Below, in pieces: positions 47,306-59,875 of a DNA stretch of 64,000 bases. Each line of letters opens with the position of its first letter. Position 1 is the first letter of the stretch. The notes beneath the pieces were generated by a model. The model saw only the letters and a program-made list of their open reading frames with translations. It had not been told where the DNA came from and searched no databases. The position numbers and the translations under genes are program-made. The stretch is from assembly GCA_019054805.1 (NCBI GenBank), contig JAHQIY010000008.1, positions 4,635,501-4,699,500 on the forward strand, given 5' to 3'. Origin of the DNA: Brachionus manjavacas. Taxonomy: Eukaryota; Rotifera; Eurotatoria; Ploima; Brachionidae.

Positions 47306-47699
47306 TACAAAGGAAGGAAGTTTTGTACTGTTTGTTTTCCTTTTTTTTTAAATTTACAATTATGTTTAAGAAATAAAAATATTAAAATAATTTTTCTTTT
47401 TTTACATAATTACCACTAAAGTTTTAATTTTAGATTGAATATTCAAAGAATGAGATTAACAAAAAAATAAACCTTTTTTAAAAGTTTGAGGTAAGTATTT
47501 TTTAAATTTTATTTAAAATTTAAATTTGAAAATATTCTTAAAGGTAATATTTACCTTTTTGACTTAATTAGAGAAAGTAAAAACTCCAACATTAAAATAA
47601 ACCAAAAAAAATATTTTTCAACACAAGCTTACTACCGAACAATCAGTATAATTTTCTGTCTAAGAAATCAAATCATTATTCAAAAATTGTAGAATTATT

Positions 47700-48310
47700 T
47701 TAGTTTGTTCCGTATTTTTTGATATCTCCAATTATATAGGGTTTGGAACTAATAAAATGAACCTTCTCCCTTACCTAATTCATTGGATTGATTCATTCTT
47801 AAACTCAAGATCAATTAAAGCAAATGCAAATGGTCATATAAGTGATGAATACCATTTTACTACAGGTGTTCCTCAAGGCTGAGTATTTTTATCAACAATA
47901 TACCTATATACCTAAAGAGATAAAGCAAATAGTGAATACTCTATTCTTTTTGTTGGCGTTTTGGTCTTGGTCATATTCTACATTTTTGAGAAAGAAAGGA
48001 AATCTTGAGAATAAAATAAACAAATACTTCAACGATTTAGAAAAATGGTTCTACAAGTGGAAGATGAAAATATCTGTTGAAAAGTCTTACTCCATTATCT
48101 TCACTAAATATGGTAAAAAAAAATATTGACTTAAAATTAAAGACAATAAGAATAAAATTGAGAGTAAGTCAAGTTCTTAGGTATAAAATTTGATTCAAAA
48201 TTAACCTTTACCCCAATTGTTGATGAAATAAAACAGCGTTGTAGTTCACGGTTAAATTTAATAAAAATATTGTTAAACAAAAAAATGGACCTAAACTTTA
48301 TCTAGAAATT
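47700..48310 (+). mobile_element. LINE remnant, family A copy 3
   Basis: Pieces read LIHWIDSFLNSRSIKANANG and EYHFTTGVPQG followed by TGA at 47880-47882, then NKINKYFNDLEKWFYKWKMK, ISVEKSYSIIFTKYGKK and VKFLGIKFDSKLTFTPIVDE. This parallels copy 1 closely, including the TGA directly after GVPQG. Other shifts break the frame. The 3' end is lost. Confidence 0.85.
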
Positions 48311-50716
48311 TTCGGTCAGTTTTGAATAAAAAATTATTAAAAATATAAAAACATAAAAAAATATATATACATTTATAAGAAAGAGGTTTTTTAACGATTT
48401 AACCGCACTGGTTTAGGTAAAAGATGATGATTTTGTCAGAACCGAATTTTTGTTTACACTTGAATCAAATTTTTTCATTATTTAAACTCATATTTGGCTC
48501 TACCACTAGATCTCTTTAAAGAGCTGGGTCATTACTTGTTGCTTTACCAGACTATCTTCTTTTTTCTACTTTCTTTGAAGGCTTTTTTCTTCTTCTAATT
48601 TTTTTCAGTACTTTTGGTTCAATCAAAACTTTATCAAACTTTCTTTTAACTATTGTTAATTACGGTCAGGATAAACTGATCCAATACACGGACGATTTTA
48701 GGCAGTCAGCCAGGCTGTCTAATTTTTTGATCGCCAAAAATACGGGCAAAATTTTTGCGGCGGTCACTTTAACTTTCAAAAAATTTGGCAAAAAAAGACG
48801 AAGTTTTCTTGAAGAAACTTTTTTAAAAAAAAATATATTTTTCATTTATTTAATGATTTTTATATCTTATTTATAAAAAATTTTAAAAGATTTTTTTCAA
48901 AAAATTTTACAATTTACGCGGCTGACCGGCAAAAAGTCTCACCGTCATGGTTTCTGTTTTTTTAGCCATTTTTTTAGGTATTGCTTGAAAGGTGTTCTTT
49001 GATTATTGACATTTAAAAAAAATAGATCATTCCAAAATCAATTTTTAAAATACTGAATTTTTTTACATAGAAATTCAAAATAAACCACTTAACGATATTA
49101 CCCTAAAGTGAATTTTTTTCAAAAAATGTGAAATTATTATTTGTATTATTAATATTATCTATTTAAAAAAAAAAACGCTCTGGTAACGAAAAAAAAGTAT
49201 CAAAAATAATAAATAAATTGTAAATTAAAATAAATCATTATTTGTCTATGAACAAGAGATTATTTTTAAATGTTTTTAAATTTTAAATAAAGATTATTTA
49301 TTAATTATTTTTATGTTTATAGATAAATCAGAGTCAAAAATTACATAAAACAAAGGGTCATTGTAAAAAAATTTTTTTTCCAAGCGATATCTTTTTTATT
49401 TATGGGTTTATTTTAAAAACAATTTAAAAAAAATAATGTGATGGGATAGTCTTATATCAATTGATTAATTTGTTTGATTTATTTGTAATTCAAGATCAAA
49501 TTTTTAAGATCATATGAAATTTTAAAACTTAATTAATCTAGTGATTTTGATAATTTTTATTAAATAAATATAGAATATTACTGCACATTCAATGTCTAAT
49601 AATGGTTCATAATCAAATTAACATCAAAATGATTGATCTCTAATTTATTTAACAAAAACAATTGAAAATTAAAAAAATTTCAGGTTAAGTTAATTCAGAA
49701 ATTCAAATTGATGATTTGTATAGTGATTGATTCAAATTATAAAATAATTTTATTTTTCCACTTAAACAAATAATAATTATAAATTTTAAGACATCAAATT
49801 TTTTTGTCTTTATAAATCTTAAGTAAAAACAATAAATAATTTCAAACCTTTGAATTTTAAAAATTTGAAATTAAAAAGCTTATAAAGCAGTTTTTGGCAT
49901 GGATTAAAATGTGAAAAAAAATTACACGGGATAAGCTCATTAGTTTATTTTATTTTCAATTTTTTATCCTATACGACTAATAAATAAAAAAAAAGCAGAT
50001 AAGCAGATATTCCTTTTTTGAAGGAAATTATTTTGGCAAAATTGAAACAATTAAAACTGGTCGTGGTGGTGGAGTTAAGGACTCGACTATTCTTACAAAT
50101 TTTAGATATTTGATAGAATTATGGGTAATTCATGATAGAATACTTAACTTAATGGCATACCACATTTGACAAATTATTGAGAGTCTTGGCAGCTCATTTC
50201 AATACATGCTGAAAAAAGCAAACAAATTTTTACTCTTTAATCGACTCACTTTGACGTGAAAATAAGATAATAGAGAACAAATTATTGAAAGAAATGAAAG
50301 ATTGAAAGAAATGCTCAAGGGGTATTTTGAGAAACTTTGAGAATATCTTCTAGAAAATTATTTTATTATTAAAGAATTAATTATTTACCTTTTTTGATTT
50401 GTGTTAGCTACGAAATAAAATTTATTATTTAATTAATTTTTTTTATTTATAAAAAAAACAGCCACATTGCGATTTTAATTTAGCTATTTTGACCGGTGTT
50501 AACAAATGTTAACTTTATTTTGCAATCGGTGCAAAAATTCAAACACAATCAGGTCAAAGTCATCAACCGTTTAATTTTAGAAAAAAATGGTTTCTCTATT
50601 CTTGAATCATCCAATTCAAAAGTGGTCTCTTTAGTCTCAAATTCACATTAATTTTAGTAATCAAACCATTTTCAGCAATTTTTAAGTCTCACCACTACAC
50701 CATTCCACTCCAATTA
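48311..50716. other. No supportable gene; upstream of RACGAP1
   Basis: On the minus strand near 48660-48560 a broken lysine-rich piece (VLIEPKVLKKIRRRKKPSKK) looks coding but has stops and no context. The rest is AT-rich. The RACGAP1 promoter lies just before 50717. Confidence 0.4.
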
Positions 50717-53700
50717 ATGGACACATCACACAGCAAAAAGTTGATGCTCGCCTCATGCAAACAAATTCAAATTTATGAGTTGATCAACAAAATTCAGAAT
50801 GTATTAAATACTGAAAACTTATTGCCTCGTGAGTGTTGCATTGAGTTTAAACTAATCAATATAAAATTGTTCATTTTTTTACCAGAGTTTATCTATTTTG
50901 CCAAAAATATGGATGAAATGCGAAGAAAATGGCTCGACACCGAGCTGAAATGCAAGGATCTTGAATCAAAGCTTAATTTGGAGAAGAGCATTTACCAGCG
51001 CAAAATAAATGAACTCAAGTATTATTTTTGTTCACTTTTCCAAAATAGATGCCATTTTTTAACCACTTTGAAGAGTTGACGTGGAAATCCATCACGAAAA
51101 ACGCCTGCATGCCGAAAACAGAAGTGAACGCTTACAAAATGAATTGGACAAGCTGCAAAAACAATTTGATTTATTCAAAGAAATTCTCATGTCAGACAAC
51201 AATTCAGCTTACCAATCCGCCATCAAGCGCTCACAGCTAATGTTCACTAATTTTAGCGAAAACAATTTTTATGATGACCAGCAAAGGAACACGCAAAAGT
51301 CTCATGCGAATTTGAACGGATTCCGTGAATCGGCAAAGTGTGAAAACAAAGAAAATCAATTTAAGGACAAAAAAAGGTAAGTTGACATATATTCCAAGCA
51401 TACTAGGAAAAAAAATTTATTATTCTCATCAAAAGAATAAAAAAAGCTCTTTTTTGTAAAACTTTTTTTAAATTTTTCCCCAAATATCAATGTGGACCAA
51501 AAAAAGGTGCTTTGGGAATGATGCCTAAATTGAATTCATATAATTAAATAAAAGATTTATTTTAAAAAAAGAGTTTTCTCTTTTTTTTAATTAAGTAAAT
51601 TTTTTTTAAATTTTAGTTAAGTTAGATTTAATTTTTTTTTTAATTAGTTAACCAGAGGTCTTAACTTATTTTAAATTTAAATGAGACTATTCATTTATTT
51701 TTAGTCTTATTATTAAAATATAAATATTTTAAAATTGATAAGAAATCGGAATTTTATTTTCTAATAATTAAAAAAAATAGAGTTATAATATTGTCTTCCT
51801 TTATTTATACTTCACCGCCAATTAATTAGTAGCGAAATAATATATAACTTATAATTTCATAAACGTTTCACGGTGATGTGATGGTATCGATTTCTATCAC
51901 CTTTCATTACTTTGTATCAAAAAAAACATCGAATTAAATTTATCTGGAAAAGAAAAGGATACGAAAAACAAAGAAATAATGCACATTAATAAACAGATCA
52001 AAATTAAATTATTTTTAATCATTAGTTAAAGTATTATTAATTAGCAAAAATGTCTATTTAATTTCAAAAATCATAAAAAAATAGTAAATGATAATTTTTT
52101 TAGTCGTAAAATAAGTTTTTTAAATTTTTTAATTAATAAATTAATGCAAGTATTTTGCATAATTCTGCATTTATTTAAAAAATTCTTCTGCAATAAAGCG
52201 TAAAATCAAAAATACTTAAAAAAATTCTTTTTTAAATATGAATTTTTAGGATGATCATTTTAATTGATCATTGACAATTTTTAAAAATTTAATAAATCTT
52301 ATATAATTTAATTTTAAGTGTACCGTAAATGCTTGCAAATCATTCAGGCTATGGTGTATAAATTCGCTATTTGCCTTTCCTCTTTTAGATTGATAAAAAT
52401 ACATAATTATAAAGGACTAATTACTCAGCCTTGAGTAATTGATATTAGTTAATATTAGTAATTGTTTATTTTTTGACTCTAGCTGTACTAATATTTTTAA
52501 TTTTAAATTAGAAAAATAATTAGTATGGGAGTGAAGTTGGAGGCATCCTTTATCAAAACATAGCAATTTATTTTAAATTGTTTAAAATCCTAATATAGCA
52601 TGAAAACTTTACGATACTTTAGAATATTAAAAATAAAATTTTGTTAATATTTTTAAAATTCAATAATTTAAATATATATTGAAAATCTATTAATTATTTG
52701 TAAAGTTAATTTTGCAATAAAAAAAAATTGAAAGTTAAATTTTTTGTTAAAATTTTTTTAATTTTTTATTAAAATATACACTAATATTTAAAATTTAAAA
52801 TATTTTTCAGAAATAACTAAATTTTAATATAAAAAACGATGTAAACAAGTTTTTTTTAAATTTTACCCAAGCATTCTTTGCATATAATTACAGTGCTGCT
52901 ACGATACCTTGAATTCACCATATTTTACGTAAATTATGGTAATTTAAAAAAGGGTATTTTTCTTAAAATACCGATAATTATTGTAAAATTCAGTGAAAAA
53001 AAAAATTTCCAAAATTTCTCGAAAAACTTTTTTTTAAATTTTTGAAAAAGGAAAAAAAAAATTTGATTGAATTTGTGACAAAAATTGACGTAAATTTCGG
53101 TAAATTTTTGTAAAAAAAGGTAAAAAATGGTAAAAATTAAACAAAAAAGAAAAAATGTTTTTTTTTTTATTTCATTCAATTTTTTTTCTAAACAAATAAT
53201 GAAAATTAATATTTATTTGTCAATTATTTGTTTTCCCAAATCAGTATTTGAAAATATTAAGTACGAAAATGTTAAATTATTTTCTTATATATTGATCCTT
53301 TTGGAATACATTTTACAAGCCCAGCTTTTTAAAAAAATTTATATCTAACTTTTGATTTCATTTAAAGCATATTATTTTACTTTTGATATTAAGCATTTTA
53401 AAAAGCTTTGACAGTTGAAAAATGTAAGAAATATATAAATCATCTTGAATATTTAAAAAATATTAAAAAATTTTATTATATTAATTTTTTAATAAAACAT
53501 TTCTAGATTGTTGAGATTGTAAGTGAAAGAAATGGTGACTGGTCTGATCATTAAATTCTGATTGTAAATCTTTTTTTTTTATAAAGCTCTATATAAATGA
53601 TTTTTGATAATTTCTGTATATAAGAAAATAATTTAACATTTTCGTACTTCATATTTTCAAATACTGATCTGGAAAAACAAATAATTGACAAAAAAATATT

Positions 53701-56700
53701 AATTTTCATTATTTGTTAAGAAAAAAAATTGAATGAAATAATAAAAAATCCATTTTTTCTTTTTTGTTTAATTTTTACCATTAAATATGGTAAAATATCG
53801 TGAATTTACCATAATTTACATAAAATATGGTGAGTTCAAGGTATCGTAGCAGCACTGTATTACCTGTTTATATTTCTGCAAAAAACTTTTTTTTCGAGAA
53901 ATATAACACTAATTATCTAAGTATAACATAAAAATGAAAAAAAAAATATATTTTTTAGGTCAAAAAAAATTCTAAATTAATTTTTTGTGTTCTCCGATCG
54001 GACTGGTATTCAGCGTTTATTCTTTATTACTTTTTCATTGTTTTCCAACTTATTCTTTTTTGCCAATGGCTCCTTGGCTAAATCATATGAAATATTATGA
54101 TGCCTATTACTATGATTGCTTGAGTTTCAATTGACTGTTTTGTCATTGCTTTTGTTGTTACTTTCGGAGGACCTGCAACACGTTTTCTTTCAAGTGGAAC
54201 GTTCATTGCAATCTTTTGAAGTTGCAAAATTCTAGAAATAAAAAGAATTAGAAAGATTAACAAAAAATAGAATTAAAGATTATTAAAAAAAAAAATAAAG
54301 TACTTAATCGCGGGCTTATTGCAATCACATGATCACAATTACAATTCAGTGTTCTCAACTCCCATTCTTCTTGGCTGATATAAACAACAGGAAACGAATT
54401 GTTAAAGACGGATACCCTTCATAAATAAGTCAGTAAGTTGCATCTGCCAAAACATGCTTTTCTTTAATTGCTAAGCTTATCAATCTCTTGGTCGTAATAA
54501 AAAACCACAACAAACAAAATAACTTTTACCTTCTCATCTAGTTTTTTCTTGAGAAGCCTTGTCTTGAGATGTGTTACTCGAGATATTTTATTAAATTACA
54601 GAGTGAATTTACAAATAAATTAATACTTTTATTTATTATTACATTTTATTGTTATTTAAAAATATTTTAACTTTTACCTTTTCCTCTAGTTTTTTCTTGA
54701 GAAGCCTTGACTTGAGATGTGTTACTCGAGATATTTTATTAAATTACAGAGTGAATTTACAAATAATTAAAAAAAAAAATACTTTTATATATTTTTACAT
54801 TTTATTCTTATTTAAAAATATTATAACTTTTACCTTTTCCTCTAGTTTTTTCTTGAGAAGCCTTGTCTTGAGATGTGTTACTCGAGATATTTTATTAAAT
54901 TACAGAGTGAATTTACAAATAATTAAAAAAAATAAAATACTTTTATTTATTTTTACATTTTATTGTTATTTAAAAATATTATACGCGAATATTATTTCTT
55001 TCACAAGCCTTTTTTTTAACATTAAAAAAAACAATTTTTCAATGAAATTTTTCCAAGAAGTTATATGGACCCCTTCCTTATTACGCAGCTAATTAGCTAA
55101 GAGAGTGCGCCTGTTGATTTTGAGAGAAAAACTAAAAAACTAAAACCAATTTTTTTTCTAAATTAAAATTTGATCTAAAAATAAATTTGTGTAGAAAATC
55201 AGCTTGTGGCGTTGAAGACACGGGATCGATTGTATCTGACTATACCGAAGACGACTTGGACATTGCAAACGATGATGAAGAAAAAGCACCTGCTGCCAAA
55301 GAGGATAAAAAGCAGAAAAAAAAGCGGTCCGTGTGCCGCCACAGCACTTCGGTCACCCGGGACCCAAAAGCCGATGAGCGCAAGGACCGCAAACGCAACC
55401 GATCCAAATCAAATGACTTGACCAACGAGCAAAGAAAGAGAGTGAGCCTGGGACAAATAAACAACGCCATATCGGCCATTACCACCCTCAAAATTGACCA
55501 AGCGGGTCGGCCAGTCGAGCTCACATCCGAAATCAAACACGGCAATGACGAAAAGCAAGTCTATTTGCCGCAGCGAGCTCGCTTCAGAAAGAAGAGGCCG
55601 AGCCGCGAGTTTTTGCAGCGCTCAATCGATTTGACCGAGGACGACTCGAGCGAGTCGTTCTGGAATCAGTCCATAATTGAAGAAACGCCAGCTGCCCAGA
55701 AAGTCAACATCATGACCCCGATCAGAGAATTGACCACGCCGATCCACAACCGCATCTACTCCAGTGTCAAAAAGAACACCCAGACTCTAACTCCCTTCAA
55801 AACAAGCTCCAATTTGATACCTTTGGCGAAGCGCTACAAAAAGTCCCACACGTTCAAGGCCCAAGTTATTCTGAATAGCGAATTTTGCGCCCACTGCGAC
55901 AAACGAACTCGCTTTGGCAAAATGATCATGAAGTGCCGTGAATGCGACATGGTGTGCCACTCTGAGTGCAAGGATTTGGTGCAGCGTGCATGCTACAAAG
56001 TGCAGAATTACCCGCAAAGCGGGACCATTAGCGACTTTGTGGGCACCAACGAATACCCGCACATACCACCAGTGCTGCAAATGGTCATCAATGAAATAGA
56101 AGTAAGGGGCCTGTTGACCCATGAGGTGGGCCTGTACCGGGTGAACGGGTCCGATGTGCAAATAAAGCAACTGAAAGAAAAGCTGATCAAGCGGCACCAG
56201 ATGCCCGATCTGAGAAAAGTGACTGATGTGCATGTGCTGTGCAGCTTTGTCAAAGACTTTTTGAACAATTTGACCGAGCATCTGGTTACGTATGACTCGT
56301 GGTATCGGTTTGCTAAAGCGTGTGATGTGCACAATGAGCTTGACCGGTTGTGTCAGATTAAGGAAGCTGTGCAGGATCTTCCGGAAGCCAACCGGGACAC
56401 GCTCTCATTCATCATTCTGCATTTGCAGAGGATTAGTGAGACGGAAGAGTGCAAGATGCCGGCCTCCAATTTGGCCCGAGTGTTCGGGCCTTCACTGGTC
56501 GGCAATTCGTCGCCGCAGCTGCCGCCCGCTGAAATAATCAACGAAATTCGAGTGCAGCATTTGATTGTGGAAAATTTGATCAAAATACCAAGCTTTTTTT
56601 ATTTGAAATTTTTGGATGTCAATGAGAATGAGCCAGAAAGATTGTTCAAGAATCAGCACTTGAGCAATACGCCTGATTTGATGAGGAAGAGTAAGACCGC

Positions 56701-56758
56701 TGTCGTCTTGTCTAGTATTCTTGGTCCAGCGGTCAATCTTCACTCGTGTAACTCTTAG
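50717..56758 (+). CDS. RACGAP1: MgcRacGAP / RACGAP1 (centralspindlin Rho-family GAP)
   Basis: Four exons (50717-50828, 50886-51018, 51074-51376, 55195-56758) encode about 703 residues. With kinesin-6 (MKLP1) it forms centralspindlin, which bundles midzone microtubules and controls RhoA in cytokinesis. The N-terminal coiled coil includes FIYFAKNMDEMRRKWLDTE, KVDVEIHHEKRLHAENRSER and FKEILMSDN, as in animal RACGAP1. Then DTGSIVSDYTEDDLD follows. The C1 zinc domain starts HTFKAQVILNSEFCAHC and has all cysteines (CAHC, CREC, CHSEC, C). The RhoGAP domain has the arginine finger in GLYRVNGSD, plus KDFLNNLTEHLVTY and NLARVFGPSLVG. The short tail contains DLMRKSKTAVVL. Introns 1-2 are 55-57 bp, but intron 3 is 3.8 kb and full of mobile DNA. 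Exon 4 is visibly much richer in G+C than the rest of the window. Confidence 0.96.
52891..53857. mobile_element. 967 bp fold-back element in RACGAP1 intron 3
   Basis: TA-flanked. It begins CAGTGCTGCTACGATACCTT and ends AAGGTATCGTAGCAGCACTG. The inverted arms extend far inside: AAACAAATAATGAAAATTAA near 53195 pairs with TTAATTTTCATTATTTGTTA near 53705, and CAGTATTTGAAAATATTAAG with its complement near 53660. The 5' arm has about 150 extra bases. It shares the outer end with the 138 bp MITE at 37.1 kb. No transposase is present. Confidence 0.88.
54060..54415 (-). mobile_element. MULE-like transposase remnant (degenerate SWIM finger)
   Basis: Minus-strand reading has NNSFPVVYISQEEWELRTLN, then CNCDHVIAISPR, a compressed SWIM-type Cys/His motif. 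Downstream is QKIAMNVPLERKRVAGPPKV, the basic tail that follows SWIM domains in MULE transposases. It sits antisense in RACGAP1 intron 3 and is far too short to act. Confidence 0.45.
54531..54975. repeat. Three tandem copies of a ~140-156 bp unit in RACGAP1 intron 3
   Basis: Units start at 54531, 54669 and 54825 with AACTTTTACCTT. Each contains TTTTTTCTTGAGAAGCCTTG and GAGATGTGTTACTCGAGATA, followed by ATTTTATTAAATTACAGAGT. They differ mainly in the length of A and T runs. Confidence 0.95.
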
Positions 56759-56937
56759 ATTTTTCTCTTTTTTTTTTCAGATGTTTTTTATTATTGGATT
56801 AATTGTCAATGCATTTGTTGGTTATTTTTGTTAAATAAATTTTTATATCAAAATTTAAAATGTTTAATTTAGTTTTTGTTTTTAAATTAAATTCAACTGA
56901 TCAATTACATGATGGTAGGACAATTTTTTATTAAATA

Positions 56938-57230
56938 CAGTGAATTCTCGATTCATATCAAGTTTTTTCAGAAATTTTTACTAAAATTCTGGTCTTATCT
57001 GATTGGAGGATTGAAATTGAAACATTTTTCAGATATGAAATTATTTATTCAAAATAAAAGTTCATGGTCAAAATTACAAAAATAAAAAAATTGAAAATTA
57101 CAAAGATTAAAAAAAATTATACACACGACGAATTATATTGATCGATTCGGCATCTCTTATTGATAATTTGACGAACCGATCCTTTTCGTTTGTTTGTAGA
57201 CCTGAAAAAATCTATTGTCGTCATTTTAAT
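56938..57230. other. Possible Tigger-type end, otherwise no gene
   Basis: TA followed by CAGTGAATTCTCGATTCATA at 56940 looks like another Tigger/pogo terminal repeat, but no partner end was found. The rest is AT-rich with a GC-richer patch near 57120-57190. Confidence 0.3.
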
Positions 57231-57700
57231 AATAATAATAATAAGCTACAGCAGGAGACCTGTGGAGCGAGACTAGATGTAGTTTCGCTATGGTAGCTAT
57301 CTTTCTGTGAAAAAAAAAAAAAAAAAAATTTCATTAAATATGCAATCCAGTCAAGTTCATTCATATACTAAACTAGATTATTTATAATTCATTCATTTTT
57401 GATTTGCGATTTATTTATTTGTTTTTTGTTTGTTCTTTTCATTTATTTTTTATTTCTCGTCGGACGAACCTCCATCCAACACTTCAAAATTTCAACATCT
57501 TAATCAAATTCAAGACAATCTGGACTCAAAGGTAACCCAGTTATTTTAGTATTTCTTTATTTCTTTTTCTCTCCAGGTGTCTGTCTAATTGGGATTTAAA
57601 GCTGTTTAAGGACTTCGCGTTAATAATTTTATTTAACTTTTCTAAACCTTCTAGATTAGAATGGTCCACGAAATCGACATGGATGCATGACTATTAGATA
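57231..57700 (-). mobile_element. LINE 3' end with (ATT)n tail
   Basis: Minus strand from 57700 reads VDFVDHSNLEGLEKLNKIIN, then AKSLNSFKSQLDRHLERK, the end of a CR1-like ORF2. After a stop the 3'UTR ends GCTACCATAGCGAAAC...GTAGCTTATTATTATTATTATT at 57231. A GTGA(A)n stretch at 57307-57330 lies just upstream of the terminal motif. Confidence 0.65.
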
Positions 57701-57918
57701 AGAATTTGCATGAAAAATTTCTTCAAAGTTCACCAACAATTGGATTTCGATTTCTTGTAAAAAAAAATAAAACTAATTATAATTGTTTGTTTGTCCAATA
57801 ATATTTTTTTTTGTTTCAATTGGTTTATTTCATTTTTGTATTATCTTTTTTTGTACAATAAAATTTAAACAGAATTTTCAAATTTTTTTCCTCATTTCTA
57901 TACAAAAATATTGATATG

Positions 57919-58924
57919 TATCGAGACTCGTTTGGGAAACAAAAATATTAGTCTCGATAATTTTGTCTCTTTATTCGATTTTCGAGACTTTTTCGATTTT
58001 AAATAAAAGCCTCGAAAATTTTTATATAAAAATATTATTTAAAAAAAATCTATTATTTAAAAAAAGTCCTTTTTATTTTTTTAACTCCTGTAAATTGTAT
58101 CATGTAGAACTTTTTGCGCTCATGAATTTGAGCTATCATTATCGTAGCTAAAAAATTGACCATTCTGCAGTGACTTGAAAACTAAGTGACTGGTAATCAC
58201 TTGCAAGTTTCCCATGTGCATAACTTTTCGAATCTTTGACCTTTTTTTGATCTGTAAAAGCCAAAGGCAAGAAAATCTCAAGATCTATCTAGTGGTATCT
58301 TCGGTTTTCCATAATTCGAAAAATTCATTGCAAAAAACCATTCTGAAAAACGTCAAAATATGGGTTTTTTGCTCTTTTTCAAAGTCGCCTGAAATCTTGT
58401 CCTTTTAATTTTTTTAACTCCTGTATATTATACAAATTAATATCATTTAGATTCAAAATCAAAAAATGAACTTATCAATTTTTGAGATTTGTTTGTTTCT
58501 TTCAAGCTATCCAATCTGATTTTTATCGCAGCAAGGTGATCTAAATCACTTTCATGTTTAGTTATATGTTTGAAACCAAATTTTTTGGCAAACTTAGCAG
58601 CAATAAAAACATGAGTCTCTTTTGGATTGGCTTTAGCATATTGAACTATTTCAATTTTTTGCGAAATGTTTAAACGTTTCTTTTCAAGATTCATTTTGAA
58701 AATTAATACCAAAGAATAAAAGAAATAAAAATGGTGTTTTTAATTATCAATTTTTCGATATAACATATGTTATATATAACATAGAAAATTGACATTTGAA
58801 AAAATATTCAATAAGACATAATTTAGGTCTCGAAAATTAAGCAAACTTTACATTAAAAGTCTCAGTTTTATTATAAAATAAAGTCTCGATAATAAAAAAA
58901 TTATCGAGACTCGAGTTTCGATAA
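57919..58924 (-). mobile_element. Tigger-like element with fused N- and C-terminal transposase ends
   Basis: Ends TATCGAGACTCG (57919) and, inverted, TATCGAAACTCGAGTC (58924), with more TCTCGATAAT motifs inside each end. A minus-strand frame from ATG 58694 to TGA 58443 codes 83 residues. KKRLNISQKIEIVQYAKANP with FIAAKFAKKFG is the CENP-B/psq helix-turn-helix. The end LDSLKETNKSQKLISSFFDF is like the C-terminal tail of Tigger transposases. The DDE core has been deleted in frame between them. Confidence 0.72.
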
Positions 58925-59420
58925 TCATTTTTTTTTTACGTGTAAAAGGATTTAAAAAATTCGGGAAACAAAAATTTATATAAAAAGCTTTAACATGTTT
59001 CGATTTTGCGTATTAAAGAGTAAAAAAATTATAAAGAAGGAAAAAAAGTGATAAAAGTTTTAAAAATTCGATTAGTATGATGTCATTTATTTTCACAATT
59101 ACTAGCACGTAAATTCCGGAATCATTCAATCAAAGCTTGGTCTACTTGGGATAGAATATTTTTTTTACTATCACTAACAATCTGATCAAATTATTTCAAA
59201 AAATGCTGGGCAATTTGAAAAAAAAAATCCAAATTTCTAATTTTATGATATCTTTTTAATTATATCGACGAGCTGAATCCAAAAATGTCAAAATTTTGAA
59301 ATCGGACCATTCTTTTAAAAGTTATATGAGCTTAAAGTCTAAATGGGCTTATTACTAAAAAATGACAATCTTAGTCATTTCTTAAGATTTTTTTTAAGCA
59401 TGTTCAAAAATAAATGAGAA
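58925..59420. other. No gene seen
   Basis: AT-rich spacer between two transposon remnants. Confidence 0.4.
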
Positions 59421-59875
59421 ATTAAAAAAAAAATACGGTATAAAGCTGTTTGGAACTCTCGACAGTGATACAAGTGATTGTGAAAATGGTGTTGAAAAAA
59501 TAGAAAAGAAAAAAAAATCTATTAAGTATAAATATATATTAAAGAATAGTTTTGAAAAAACAGAAGAAGCTCTACAATCAATAGACTCAACAGTTTGGGC
59601 CAAATGGTACAAAAATTCTTGTGCTGATGGTCAAAAAGTTTATTATCGATGTAAATTATCAAAATTTAGAGAAAAACAATGCGAAAAAAAATCATATTTG
59701 CATTATTTGAGCGATAGTTAATGCTTATGAATCAGTCAATGAGCATACACATTTAGACAATAGTGAAAAAAATATGTCGCCCGATGTAAAAGCCAAAATT
59801 GTCGAATTTTTTAACCTCAATATATTCTAGAGCTACTGAGAGAACAAAATATGAAAGTTCCAAAAAAGTCGATAT
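59421..59875 (+). pseudogene. FLYWCH/MULE-type transposase N-terminal remnant
   Basis: Plus-strand reading gives DSTVWAKWYKNSCADGQKVY, then YRCKLSKFREKQCEKKSYLH, a zinc-finger-like W...Y-C...C pattern. After a frame break it continues AYESVNEHTHLD, MSPDVKAKIVEFFNLN and ILELLREQNMKVPKK. This order is like the FLYWCH-type finger and linker before MULE transposase domains. It has several stops and no catalytic domain. Confidence 0.5.

Noticed and set aside
54531-54975. Tandem units as a CRISPR-like array
   Set aside because: Units are 140-156 bp with no short-repeat/unique-spacer pattern, and the DNA is animal nuclear.
54649-55092. Plus-strand 147-codon frame
   Set aside because: It reads through the tandem repeat units twice, is low-complexity, and lies within RACGAP1 intron 3.
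55240-56743. Several overlapping open frames in both orientations within 55.2-56.7 kb
   Set aside because: Shadows created by the low stop-codon density of the GC-rich RACGAP1 exon 4.
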